64,000 nt of DNA, taken from Microbacterium suwonense. Lineage in GTDB: Bacteria; Actinomycetota; Actinomycetes; Actinomycetales; Microbacteriaceae. The notes under the pieces were generated by a model that was not told where the DNA came from, searched no databases, and saw only the letters and a program-made list of their open reading frames with translations. Below, in pieces: positions 53,157-63,137 of the stretch. The translations under genes and the position numbers were made by a program. Location of the stretch: NCBI RefSeq assembly GCF_030296555.1, contig NZ_AP027728.1, positions 2,542,001-2,606,000 on the forward strand, written 5' to 3'. Positions within the stretch are counted from its first letter, which is position 1, and every line of letters begins with the position of its first letter.

Positions 53157-54473
53157 ATGAGCGACCACTCCGCGCAGAACGACATCGACGACTTCTTCTC
53201 GACCGACCGCGTCGCCGGTCGTGAGGGCGCCGTCGAGCTCAGTGCGAAGAGCTACCGGGAGCACCTCATCGGTCTCGACGACCCGATGCTCGCAGACGTG
53301 CGCGGCATGGACTACGAGCAGTTCACCTCCGACCGTTACCGGGCGCCGTTCCTGCGCGAGCTGCTGGAGTACTGGAAGGGTCTGTACGACGAGCCGTTCG
53401 TGGGCATCACGACCGACGGCGAGCGCCGGGAGGGTCTGTACGCGCTTCCGGCGAGCGCCGACTCCGACACGGCGCCCGCGGACGCGGCATCCGCACTGCT
53501 GGATCTGCTCACGCCGGGACAGCGGGCGAAGCTCTGCTACCCGGTCGACGCCGCGGAGTGGCGTGGCTGGAGCAACCCGGAGTTCGTCTTCTTCCGGATC
53601 GGGCTCCGTCTCGAGGAGCAGAGCGACGAGGTCGTGCGCGCCGCGCTCGGCCTCGTCCGGGCGTCCCTGAGTCCTGCGGGCTACGAGCGCGTCACCGAGG
53701 CCATGGCGCTGAACGGCTACCTCGGCGAACTCGTCGACCTGCCGACGATCATGAACGACCGCAGCTACTGGTTCGCGTTGTACGGCACGCCGTCCTCCGG
53801 CGAGCCGTGGGGCTGGCAGCTGTTCGGGCACCACGTCGCCGTCCACTTCGTCTCGGTCGGCGGGCGGCACGTCATCGCGCCGGTGTTCCTCGGCGCTGAG
53901 CCCGCGCTGTCCGACGGTGAGCGGCCGCCGCTGTTCGAGGAGCGCGAGCAGCTCGCGATCGGTCTGGCACAGAGCCTGGATGCCGCACAGCGCCGTCATG
54001 CGGTCGTCTACCGATCCGTGCTGGATCCAGCCATGCCCGAGGGGCGGCTGCATCCGGCTGACGAACGGCATGTCGCCGGCGCGTTCCGCGACAACCGGAT
54101 CATCCCCTATGAGGGGATTGCCGCATCGGAGCTCGGGGACGAGCAGTGGGCGGCGCTGCGCGCGATCGCAGAGGACTTCCTGCTGCTGCTGAAGGAGGGT
54201 CAGCGTGAGCTCGCGCTCGCCGAGTTCGATGCGCACCGCGAGGAGACCCACTTCAGCTGGTACGGCGCCACCGATGGCACGCAGCCGTTCTACTTCCGCA
54301 TCCACAGTCCGGTGATCCTCGCCGAACTCGACCATCACGCCGGCGTCTGGCTGAACAACCGGCTGCCGGCCCGATTCCACGTCCACACCACGCTGCGCAT
54401 GCCCAACGGCAACGATTATGGGCGTGCGCTGCGTGATCAATGGAAGATCGCACACGATCGACCTGGCCTTTAG
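53157..54473 (+). CDS. DUF3500 family protein
   Basis: 438 aa. Conserved blocks SYWFALYGTPSSGEPWGWQLFGHHVAVHF and FYFRIHSPVILAELDHHAGVW are the signature of DUF3500; FRIHSPV and the HH residues may form a metal site. No signal peptide or membrane segment is clear at the N-terminus. Enzymatic role unknown. It follows the amidohydrolase by 39 bp. A GntR-type site is embedded in its last codons (54446-54459). Confidence 0.75.
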   Translation: MSDHSAQNDIDDFFSTDRVAGREGAVELSAKSYREHLIGLDDPMLADVRGMDYEQFTSDRYRAPFLRELLEYWKGLYDEPFVGITTDGERREGLYALPASADSDTAPADAASALLDLLTPGQRAKLCYPVDAAEWRGWSNPEFVFFRIGLRLEEQSDEVVRAALGLVRASLSPAGYERVTEAMALNGYLGELVDLPTIMNDRSYWFALYGTPSSGEPWGWQLFGHHVAVHFVSVGGRHVIAPVFLGAEPALSDGERPPLFEEREQLAIGLAQSLDAAQRRHAVVYRSVLDPAMPEGRLHPADERHVAGAFRDNRIIPYEGIAASELGDEQWAALRAIAEDFLLLLKEGQRELALAEFDAHREETHFSWYGATDGTQPFYFRIHSPVILAELDHHAGVWLNNRLPARFHVHTTLRMPNGNDYGRALRDQWKIAHDRPGL

Positions 54474-54509
54474 GCGAAAGATCGCGTAGGATTTCACACA
54501 CGATCCTAC
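54446..54509. promoter_or_regulatory. Tandem operators before the transporter genes
   Basis: GATCG-CACA-CGATC (54446-54459) and CGTAGGAT-N10-ATCCTACG (54484-54509; its spacer contains CACACACG). The first lies inside the end of the DUF3500 gene, the second in the 132-bp gap before the binding-protein gene (54606). They match the sites at 51991 and the GntR promoter, so the transporter is likely a further GntR-controlled transcript. Confidence 0.6.
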
Positions 54510-54605
54510 GGTCGTTCGCAGACACGTCCTGAACACCCACCCGAGATCCACAATCACCTTCCGGCACCGGCATCTCCGGAATCGGATGACGCAAGGAGGC
54601 GTCCC

Positions 54606-56138
54606 ATGAAGAAGCACACTGTCACGAAGTTGTTGGCACCCGTCGGCATCGCCGGGCTGCTGCTCACCGGCTGCAGCGGAACCAGCCAGAACCCGGACGG
54701 CGACACCCCGTCGGCGGTCAGCGACACGCTGCGCGTGAACTGGGGCGGGTTCCCGGCGTCCTGGGAACCGGGCTCGCAGGCCATGGAGCCCGGGTACATG
54801 CGCGTGCCGTACGAGACGCTCGTGCTGCGCCAGAAGGACGGCACCATCCTGCCGAACCTGGCGACCGCATGGGAGTTCGGCGAGGGGACCAAGTCGCTCA
54901 CGCTGACGCTCCGCGACGACGTCACCTTCCACGACGGCACTCCGTTCGACGCAGCGGCAGTCAAGGCCAATGTCGAGTACGTCCGCGATGTCGTCGGCGG
55001 CCAGTTCGGTGGGCCGCTCCACGCCATCACCGCGATCGATGTCGTCGACGACACCACCGTGAACTTCACCTTCTCCCGCCCGTTCAGCACCTTCCTCGAC
55101 CTGCTCAGCCAGCGCAACCTGCCGATGGGTTCGCCTGCGGCGATCGCGGACGGCTCGATCAAGTCGGCACCGGTCGGCACCGGACCGTGGGCGTACGACG
55201 CCTCGGCCTCGATCACCGGCACCAAGATGGTGTTCACCGCGTTCGCCGACTACTGGGGCGACAAGCCCGGCTTCCCGAACATCGAGCTGTACGCGATCGC
55301 AGACCCGACGGCAGCGGCAGCGGCTGTGATCTCGGGCGACGTCGATGTGAGCGATGTCGAGGAGGAGGTGCTTCCCACCCTCGATGCGGCCGCGAACGTC
55401 GACACGTTCAATTACCCGGCGATCCGCAACAACGTGGTCTTCTTCGATCGCGGTGAGGGCGGCGTGTTCGCCGACGTGAAGGCGCGCCAGGCCTTCTGCT
55501 ACGCCTTCGACGCGCAGTCCGCGGCCGACCTCACCGGCGGTCAGACGGCGACTCAGCACTTCATCGAGGGCGAGTTCGGGTACAACCCCGACATCACCGG
55601 CTACGAGACGAACATCGACAAGGCCAAGGCGCTCTGGGCGGAGCTGGGCAACCCGACCGTCAACGTCGACTGGCCTGCGGCGCCGTTCAACAAGCAGGAG
55701 ATCACCGTTCGCGCCGAGAACGCGAACCAGCTGCCGAACGTGAACGTCACGGTGCAGGAGCTGTCCGTGCCGCAGTTCGTCTCGACCTGGAACAGCGGCC
55801 AGTATCCGCTCGGCATCGGGAACCACCCGCAGATCACCCCGGCGGACTGGTACGGCTCGTGGTTCTCGGACACCGCACCCTCGAACCCGTCGAAGACGGT
55901 CAGCGATGAGCTCAAGGCCCTCGCCACCGATGCGCAGCGCGCCGGAAGTTCGCCGGATGCCGAGCAGAAGTGGCAGGCTGTGCTGGCGGAGATCTCGGAT
56001 GAGGCACTCTCCTGCAGCCACGCCATCGGCGTGGAGCAGATCGCCTACAACAGCGATCACGTCACCGACGTGCAGCCGGCGATCCAGGTCTGGGAGCAGA
56101 AGCTCGTCGACCTGAAGGCGATCAAGCCCGCCAACTAG
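54606..56138 (+). CDS. ABC transporter family-5 substrate-binding lipoprotein
   Basis: 510 aa. Signal peptide with lipobox LLTGC; extracytoplasmic SBP_bac_5 fold (YETLVLRQKDGTILPNLATAWE, LTLRDDVTFHDGTPFDAAAVKANVEYV, GTGPWAYD). Captures oligopeptides, oligosaccharides, nickel or aromatic glycosides; given the rhamnosidase, a glycoside is plausible. First gene of the ABC operon behind the tandem operators. Confidence 0.9.
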   Translation: MKKHTVTKLLAPVGIAGLLLTGCSGTSQNPDGDTPSAVSDTLRVNWGGFPASWEPGSQAMEPGYMRVPYETLVLRQKDGTILPNLATAWEFGEGTKSLTLTLRDDVTFHDGTPFDAAAVKANVEYVRDVVGGQFGGPLHAITAIDVVDDTTVNFTFSRPFSTFLDLLSQRNLPMGSPAAIADGSIKSAPVGTGPWAYDASASITGTKMVFTAFADYWGDKPGFPNIELYAIADPTAAAAAVISGDVDVSDVEEEVLPTLDAAANVDTFNYPAIRNNVVFFDRGEGGVFADVKARQAFCYAFDAQSAADLTGGQTATQHFIEGEFGYNPDITGYETNIDKAKALWAELGNPTVNVDWPAAPFNKQEITVRAENANQLPNVNVTVQELSVPQFVSTWNSGQYPLGIGNHPQITPADWYGSWFSDTAPSNPSKTVSDELKALATDAQRAGSSPDAEQKWQAVLAEISDEALSCSHAIGVEQIAYNSDHVTDVQPAIQVWEQKLVDLKAIKPAN

Positions 56139-56208
56139 ATCGCACGACACCGAGCATCAAAGGAGACGAGTCGATGGCACCACGAGCAGCGGCAGCAAGG
56201 AGCGCACG

Positions 56209-57155
56209 ATGCTGAAACTCATCGGTACGCGGCTGCTGCTCGTGGTGCCCCAGCTGCTGATCGTCTCGACGCTGGTGTTCCTGCTGGTGTATCTCATCCC
56301 CGGCAGCGCCGCCGCGATGATCCTCGGCGATGCGGGCGCGAACCCCGAGGCCATCGCGAGGGTCGAAGCGCAGCTGGGCCTGGATCGTCCGTTCTTCGTG
56401 CGCCTGTTCGAGTGGGTGGCGGCCGCTCTGCACGGAGACCTCGGCACGTCCCTGCAGAGCGGTCGCCCGGTGGCCGATCTGGTCGCCGAGCGCATCCCGG
56501 CGACGCTGTCGCTGGTGGGCGGCGGCCTGCTGGTCGCCATCGTGCTCGGTCTCAGCCTCGGCGTGCTCGCCGGCACGCACCCGCGTCGCCCGATCGACCG
56601 CGGCGTGACCGGCTTCAGCTCCCTGCTGCAGTCGGTGCCGGAGTTCTGGCTCGGGCTGCTGATGATCCTCGTGTTCGTGATCCACCTCGGCATCGCGCCG
56701 ATCGTCGCCTGGGTGCCCCCGCAGCAGGATCTCGGTGCCTGGCTGCGGGGCCTGGTGCTGCCCGCCCTCGCGCTGGGAGCCGGCGCGTCCGCGCTGATCA
56801 TCAGACAGACGCGGGCAGCCGTGGCATCCGCTCTCGAATCGCGATACGCCGACACGCTGACCGCCGCGGGAGTACCCCGCCACCGCATCATCTGGGTGTA
56901 CGGACTCAAGAACGCGATGGTGCCCGTCCTCGCATCATCCGCTCTCGCCGTGTCGATCCTCTTCGGCACGAGCCTCGTGATGGAACGCGTGTTCTCGTTC
57001 CCCGGCTTGGGCACGATGCTGCTCAACGGAGTGCTCTCGAAGGACTTCCCCTCGTGCAGGGCACCGTTCTGGTGATCTGCGTCATCGTCATCGCCGTCAA
57101 CCTCGTGGTCGACATCGGTTACGGCCTGATCAACCCGAAGGCGAGGCCGCAGTGA
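56209..57155 (+). CDS. ABC transporter permease (DppB type), frame broken at 57048-57051
   Basis: 315 aa after correction. Six membrane segments; PEFWLGLLMILVFVIHLG and the EAA loop region YADTLTAAGVPRHRIIWVYGLKNAMVPVL. The end [36 protein letters not shown] is in another frame; one more C at 57048-57051 joins LSKDFPLVQGT. Pairs with the fused permease-ATPase that follows (4-bp overlap). Confidence 0.85.
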
Positions 57156-59844
57156 CGAATCCCGCCCCTCCCAAGACCCAGCTCTTGCAGCTCTCGAATC
57201 GCGTGCCAGGGGGATCCCGGTTCTGGCGTCGCCTGCTGAGGCAGCCGTCGACCCTGCTCGCACTCGCCTGGATCGCGGTGGTCATCCTCTGCGCGGTCTT
57301 CGCCGAGATGCTCGCCCCCTTCGACCCGCTCCAGAACAACTTCGTCCTCGACGGCGTGCTGCAGGGGCCCAGCGCCGAGCATCTGCTCGGAACCGACGAC
57401 AACGGCCGCGATGTGCTCAGCCGCATGATCTTCGGCACGAGGATCATGCTCTCGGTCGGCATCGGCTCCGTGCTCATCGCCATGCTCATCGGCGTGCCGA
57501 TCGGTCTGCTGATCGGGTACCGAGGCGGCTGGTGGGATCGCATCGGCTCGCGCTTCATCGACATCCTCGACTCCCTGCCCGGGATGCTGGTGGCATTCGC
57601 GATCATCGCCATCCTCGGCCGTGGGCTGTCGTCGCTGATGCTCGCGATCGGCTTGATCTTCTGCATGAACTTCGCACGCATGTCCCGTGCGATCACGTTG
57701 GCGGAGCGCAGCAGGCTCTATATCGACGCGGCGAAGGTGTCCGGCATCGGTGAGTTCGCGATCCTGTTCCGGCAGATCCTGCCCAATCTGCTCGGCCCGC
57801 TGGTGATCCAGGGCGCCGTGCTCACCGGTTCGGCGATCATCATCGAGTCGGGGCTCAGCTTCCTCGGCATCGGCCTGCAGTCGGCGGTGCCGTCCTGGGG
57901 CGGTCTGCTGGGTCTTGCCGCCTCGAAACTCGCGATCCAGCCCTTCCTCGCGATTCCCCCGGCATCGCGATCATGCTGACCGTGCTCTCGTTCAACACGA
58001 TCGGCGACGGCGTCAACGATGCCCTCTCCGGCGAGAAGCACAAGTTCGTCAAGCCGGTCAAGCGGCTCGCACCGGCAGCGACCGCTCCTGCCGACGCGGA
58101 TGCCGAGGTCTCGCCGGCGGCACCGGCGCTGGACATCCGCGACCTCGACATCGTGCTGGGCGGCGCGAAGGACAGGGTCACGCTCGTCAAGGGCGTGAAC
58201 CTCACCATCGGCAGGGGCGAGATCGTCGGACTGCTCGGAGAATCCGGGTCGGGGAAGTCGACCCTGGCGAGGGCCGTCCTGGGTCTCATGCAGCCCGGGA
58301 TCAGCATCGGCTCCGGTCAGATCCTGCTGGACGGCATCGACATCGCCGGGCTCGGAGAGAAGGACCTGCGCGACATCCGCGGTGTGCGCATGGCGGCCGT
58401 CTTCCAGGACCCGATGGCGTCGCTCTCGCCCGTGCACACGGTCGGCAAGCAGATCATGGAGCCGCTGCGCACCCACACGAGCATGACGAAGCGCGAAGCC
58501 CGCGCTGAGGCGGCGCGCCTGCTGACCCGGGTGGGCGTCAGCAACGCCGAGTCGCGCCTCGGCGACTACCCGCACCAGTTCTCCGGCGGCATGGCGCAGC
58601 GCGTGGCGATCGCCCTCGCCATCGCGTCGAAGCCGGAGATCATCATCGCCGATGAGGCCACCAGCGCTCTCGACGTCACCACCCAGGCGCAGGTGCTCGA
58701 CCTGCTGCTCGATCTGCGCGACGAATTCGGTCTGAGCATCCTGTTCATCACCCACGGGCTGGGCGTCGCCGCCGAAGCGTGCGACCGTGTCGTCGTCATG
58801 TACCAGGGCGAGATCGTCGAGGACAGCGATGTCCGCGAGCTCTTCGACGCGCCGCAGCACCCCTACACCGAACGGCTGCTCGCCGCGAATCCGGCGCTGC
58901 ACGAACCCGAGCCGCTGGCGCACGTGACCGGCGACGGCGGGCTGTCGTACGAGGGCGGTTCATCGACGCTGCCCGCATACGAGCCAGCCGGAACCCCGCT
59001 GCTCAGCGTGCGCGAGCTCGCACTCGAGTACGGCGCCACCGGCCTCGGGGCGAAGCCCACACGAGTCGTCGAGGATGTGAGCTTCAACATCGCCGCCGGC
59101 GAGACCTTCGGCCTCGTCGGGGAGTCGGGCTCGGGCAAGTCGACGACGGGACGGGCCATCCTGCGCCTGCTGCCCATCGCCGACGGTGTCGTGGAGTTCG
59201 AGGGCACCGACATCACGAGCTTCGGCCGGCACACTCCGCTCGGGTACCGCCGTCAGGTGCAGGCGGTGTTCCAGGATCCGTCCATGTCGTTGAATCCCGC
59301 CCAGCCGGTGATGCGAGCCCTCACGGCGGCGATGACACGCCACGGCATCGGCGATCGCGCGGAGCGGGAGCACCTCGCCGAGACGGCGTTCGGTCAGGTC
59401 GGGCTCAGCCCGGATCACCTGCGCCGCAGCCCGAAGGAGCTCTCCGGCGGTCAGCAGCAGCGCGTCGCGATCGCTCGGGCTCTGGTGCTCAAGCCGAAGC
59501 TCGTCGTCTGCGACGAGGCTGTCAGCGCGCTCGATCTGCTCACGCAGCAGCAGATCATGGAACTGCTGATCCAGCTCCAGGAGGAGACCGGGATGAGCTA
59601 CCTGTTCATCGCGCACGACCTCGGGCTCGTCCGCAATGTCTGCGACCGCATCGCCGTGATGCGTTCCGGGCGGATCGTCGAGCTCGCCGAGAGCGAGCGG
59701 CTGTTCCACGATCCACAGCATCCGTACACCAAGCGCCTGCTGGGCGCGACGCCTGCCGACTCGCCCGTCGGACGCGAGGAGCGGCGGCGCGTGCGGAAGG
59801 CGTTCAACCAGGCGCACATCGACGGGCAGGTGCCGCTGCCGTGA
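57152..59844 (+). CDS. Permease-ATPase-ATPase fusion of a peptide-type ABC transporter, frame broken at 57956-57960
   Basis: ~897 aa after correction. Residues ~1-290 are a DppC-type permease ([60 protein letters not shown]) that runs without a stop through an Ala-rich linker into two ABC domains: first with [20 protein letters not shown], second with [16 protein letters not shown] and [15 protein letters not shown]. The frame break in C5 57956-57960 (six needed: FLAIPPGIAIML) splits the permease. Combines DppC, DppD and DppF in one protein. Followed by the rhamnosidase with a 4-bp overlap. Confidence 0.85.
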
Positions 59845-62646
59845 CGGTCGACGAAGAGGCCAGCACCGCACGAGTGGAGGCGTTCCGCGCCGAGCTGCGA
59901 GACGATGCGCCCTGGGTGGCCACGGTCACTCCGCGCCTGACCTGGAGCGTCGCTTCGGGCACGCCGGGGTGGATCCAGGCGTGGGCCGAGGTGAGGTCCG
60001 CCGGCGAGGTGGTGCGGATCGACGGTGCGGACAGCGTGCTGGTGCCCTGGCCGCTGTCCCCGCTCTCTCCCGGTGAGCAGACGACGGTGTCTGTCCGCGT
60101 CTGCTCCACCGAGGGTGCGATGACGCCGTGGAGCGAGCCGCTGGAGCTCACGGCGGTCGCGGGTGTGGAGTGGGTCGCGCGCCCGATCGCGCTTCCGGAG
60201 CCGGATGCCGTCGCCCGACCCGGCAGGTTCCGCCGGGCGTTCGATGTGGACCGGCCCGTGCGTCGTGCCCTGCTGCACTACACCGCCCTCGGCGTGGTCG
60301 AGATGGCGGTGAACGGCAGCGCTGTCGATGACACCGTGCTCGCACCGGGGTGGACGAGCTACCGGCAGCGGCTCACCTTCGAGACGGCCGACGTCACCGC
60401 ACTGCTGTCCACCGGCGAGAACCTCATCTCCGCGCGACTCGGCGGGGGCTGGTGGACCGAGGAGTATCACGTGCTCACGGTTCCGAAGCGGCATTACGGC
60501 GCTCAGCCGCGCCTGATGGCGCAGCTCGAGATCGTCTATCAGGACGGCGGGCGCGACATCGTCGCGACGGATGCCGGATGGGCGGCGACGCCGGATCCGG
60601 CTCTGACGGCGAGTGGGATCTACGCCGGCGAGCGGTTCGATGCGCGCATGTTCGACGATGCGTGGACACAGCCGGGCTTCGACGCCTCGGCGTGGCCGGC
60701 GGCCTCCGAGGCCGCCGAGGACCTCCCCGTTCCGACGCCCCGCATGTCGCCGCCGGTGCGGCGCATCGAGACCCGAGCCGTCGAATCGGTCGCACAGGCC
60801 CCGTCCGGGGAGTGCTCCTCGACTTCGGCCAGAATCTCGTCGGCCGCCTGCGGATCCGAGTGCGGGGCGAGCGCGGCACCGTGCTGTCGATCCGGCATGC
60901 CGAGGTGCTCGACGAGGGCGACCTGGCGCTGCGGCCGCTGCGCAGGGCCGCGGCCGCAGACGAGTACGTGCTCTCCGGCGACAGCGAGGAGACCTGGGAA
61001 CCTCGGTTCACGTTCCACGGATTCCGTTACGCCCGCATCGAGGGCTGGCCGGGTGACTTCGATCCGGCCGACGTCGAGGCTGTGATCCTGCACACCGACA
61101 TGCCGCGCACGGGGTGGTTCGACTCCTCGAACACGCTGCTCAACCGCTTCCACGAGAACGTCGTGTGGACCATGCGCGGCAACTACCTCGCCGTGCCGAT
61201 GGACTGCCCCCAGCGCGACGAGCGGCTCGGATGGACGGGAGATACGCAGCTCTTCGCGCCCACGGCGGCATTCTTGTTCGACACCGAGGCCTTCTTCCTG
61301 TCCTGGCTGCGGGATCTCGCGCTCGAGCAGCGCGAGAACGACGGCATCGTCCCGCTGTTCGCACCGAACGTAGTGCCCGGATTCGCCTCACGCGGGCCGA
61401 TCGCGGCGTGGGGCGACGCCATCGCGATCATCCCGGAGCTCCTCGCGGAGCGCACCGGCGATTCCTCGCTGCTGGCGGAGTTCCTCCCCGCGATGACCTC
61501 GTGGCTCGACCGGGTGCAGGACGCGCTCGACGAGGACGGCCTGTGGACGGCCGGGCGTCAGCTGGGCGACTGGCTCGACCCGAACGCACCGCCGAACGCA
61601 CCGGCCCGCGGACGCACGGATTCCGAGATCGTGGCCACCGCGTACTTCGTGCACACCTCACGGCTCGTGGCGGGCATCGCCGCCGAACTCGGCGATGACG
61701 CGCTCGCGGAACGGCTCGCGGCGGCGTCGGAGCGCTCGCGGCGGTCGTATGTCGACAGCTACGTCTCACCCGGCGGCCGGATGATGTGCGACACGCAGAG
61801 CGCGTACGCCATCACCCTCGCCTTCGACCTCGTCGACGACGAGGCGCTTCGCGAGCGGCTCGGACGCCGCCTGGCATCCGTGGTCCGTCGTGACGGATAC
61901 CACATCGCGACCGGGCTCGTGGGAACGTCGATGATCGCGCGTGCGCTCAGTTCGACGGGCCACGCGGATGCCGCATCCCGGCTGCTGTTCCAGACGGAGG
62001 CCCCCTCGTGGCTGTTCCCCGTCACAGTGGGGGCGACCACGGTCTGGGAGCGCTGGGACGGACTCCGTCCCGACGGCACGCTGAACCCCGGCGCGATGGT
62101 GTCGTTCAACCACGTCGCGCTCGGCTCGGTGGCCGCCTGGCTCCACGAGGACGTCGTCGGCCTCAGGGCCGCGGAGCCGGGGTATCGGCGCTCGCGGATC
62201 GAGCCGCTGATACTCGACGGCCTGGACCATGCCGAGGCCGCGCACCTGACCCCGTACGGGCGGCTCCGGGCGCGCTGGGAACGGCAGCAGGATGAGGTGA
62301 CTCTGACCGTCGAGGTGCCTCCGAACACGACCGCCGAGGTTCTCCTGCCGGACGGCAGGACCTTCGATGTGCTCTCCGGCGAGCACGAGTGGTCCTTCGC
62401 CGACAGCCCGCGCGCGACGCATCCGCCGCTCACCCTCGACTCGTCGATGGCCGAGCTCGCCGACGATCCGGACGCGTACCGGGGGTTCTACCGCGCTCTG
62501 GCGACCTCGCCGAACACCTTCGTGGCGAGGGCCGTGCGCTCGAACGCGCAGTACCGGGAGACCCTGTCGATCAGGGATGCGCTGGTGTTCTGCGACGAGG
62601 CGACGCTCGCGGCCGTCGAGGTGGCGCTGCGCGGGGGGACGGCTGA
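59841..62646 (+). CDS. Alpha-L-rhamnosidase, frame broken at 60807-60810 and 62633-62638
   Basis: ~935 aa after correction, GH78-type. N-terminal beta-sandwich domains, then LLDFGQNLVGRLRIRVRG, the Bac_rhamnosid signature, and the catalytic (alpha/alpha)6 barrel with VPMDCPQRDERLGWTGDTQLF. A G missing from G4 60807-60810 (restoring SGGVLLDFG) and from G6 62633-62638 (restoring ALRGGDG and a stop at 62644) explain the breaks. No signal peptide is visible, so it acts inside the cell, after uptake of rhamnosides by the ABC transporter in front. Removes rhamnose from phenolic glycosides. Confidence 0.85.
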
Positions 62647-62714
62647 GACTGTTCCCGTCACGATCGACCGACCTCACCCGCGCGGCTCTCAGCCGCCCGG
62701 CCTAGACTCGGAGC

Positions 62715-63137
62715 ATGGCTCAGCGGAATACCTGGCAGCGGGAGCGCGTGCGCGACGCACTCGCCGACGCGCGCGGCTTCGTGAGCGCGCAGACGCTGCA
62801 CGCCGACCTGCGTCAGGCGAATACCGGAATCGGCCTGGCCACCGTGTATCGTGCGCTGGCAGGGCTCGCGGCATCCGGCGACGCCGACTCGCTGCAGAGC
62901 CCGGAGGGCGAGGCCCTCTACCGGGCCTGCTCCACGCAGGGGCACCACCACCACCTGATCTGCCGCGCCTGCGGCAGGGCGGTGGAGATCGAGGCCAGGG
63001 ACGTCGAGCAGTGGGCTCAGCGCACCGCATCCGCCTACGGCTTCCGCGACGCCGAGCACGTCGTCGACATCTTCGGACTGTGCACCGAGTGCGCCGACCG
63101 CCGCGATCGCGAGGCAGGCGCCGGAGCGGCGGAGTGA
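62715..63137 (+). CDS. zur: Zinc uptake regulator (Fur family)
   Basis: 140 aa. Winged helix in the N-terminal ~70 residues, metal site GHHHHLICRACGRAVEIEA (His77-80, C83/C86) and second CxxC pair C123/C126 (GLCTECADR). The four-His cluster and the two CxxC pairs are as in Zur. Represses znuABC through boxes like the one at 37400. Its stop overlaps the start of the permease gene by 4 bp. Confidence 0.9.
   Translation: MAQRNTWQRERVRDALADARGFVSAQTLHADLRQANTGIGLATVYRALAGLAASGDADSLQSPEGEALYRACSTQGHHHHLICRACGRAVEIEARDVEQWAQRTASAYGFRDAEHVVDIFGLCTECADRRDREAGAGAAE

Noticed and set aside
52005..56150. 1381-codon open frame on the minus strand
   Set aside because: It is the antisense shadow of the amidohydrolase, DUF3500 and binding-protein genes. 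Its predicted sequence is low-complexity, Arg/Val/Leu-rich without motifs, and the plus-strand genes have clear family signatures.
58779..59840. Long frame overlapping the second ATPase in another register
   Set aside because: Shadow of the ATPase; the real rhamnosidase begins at GTG 59841 in the same frame.
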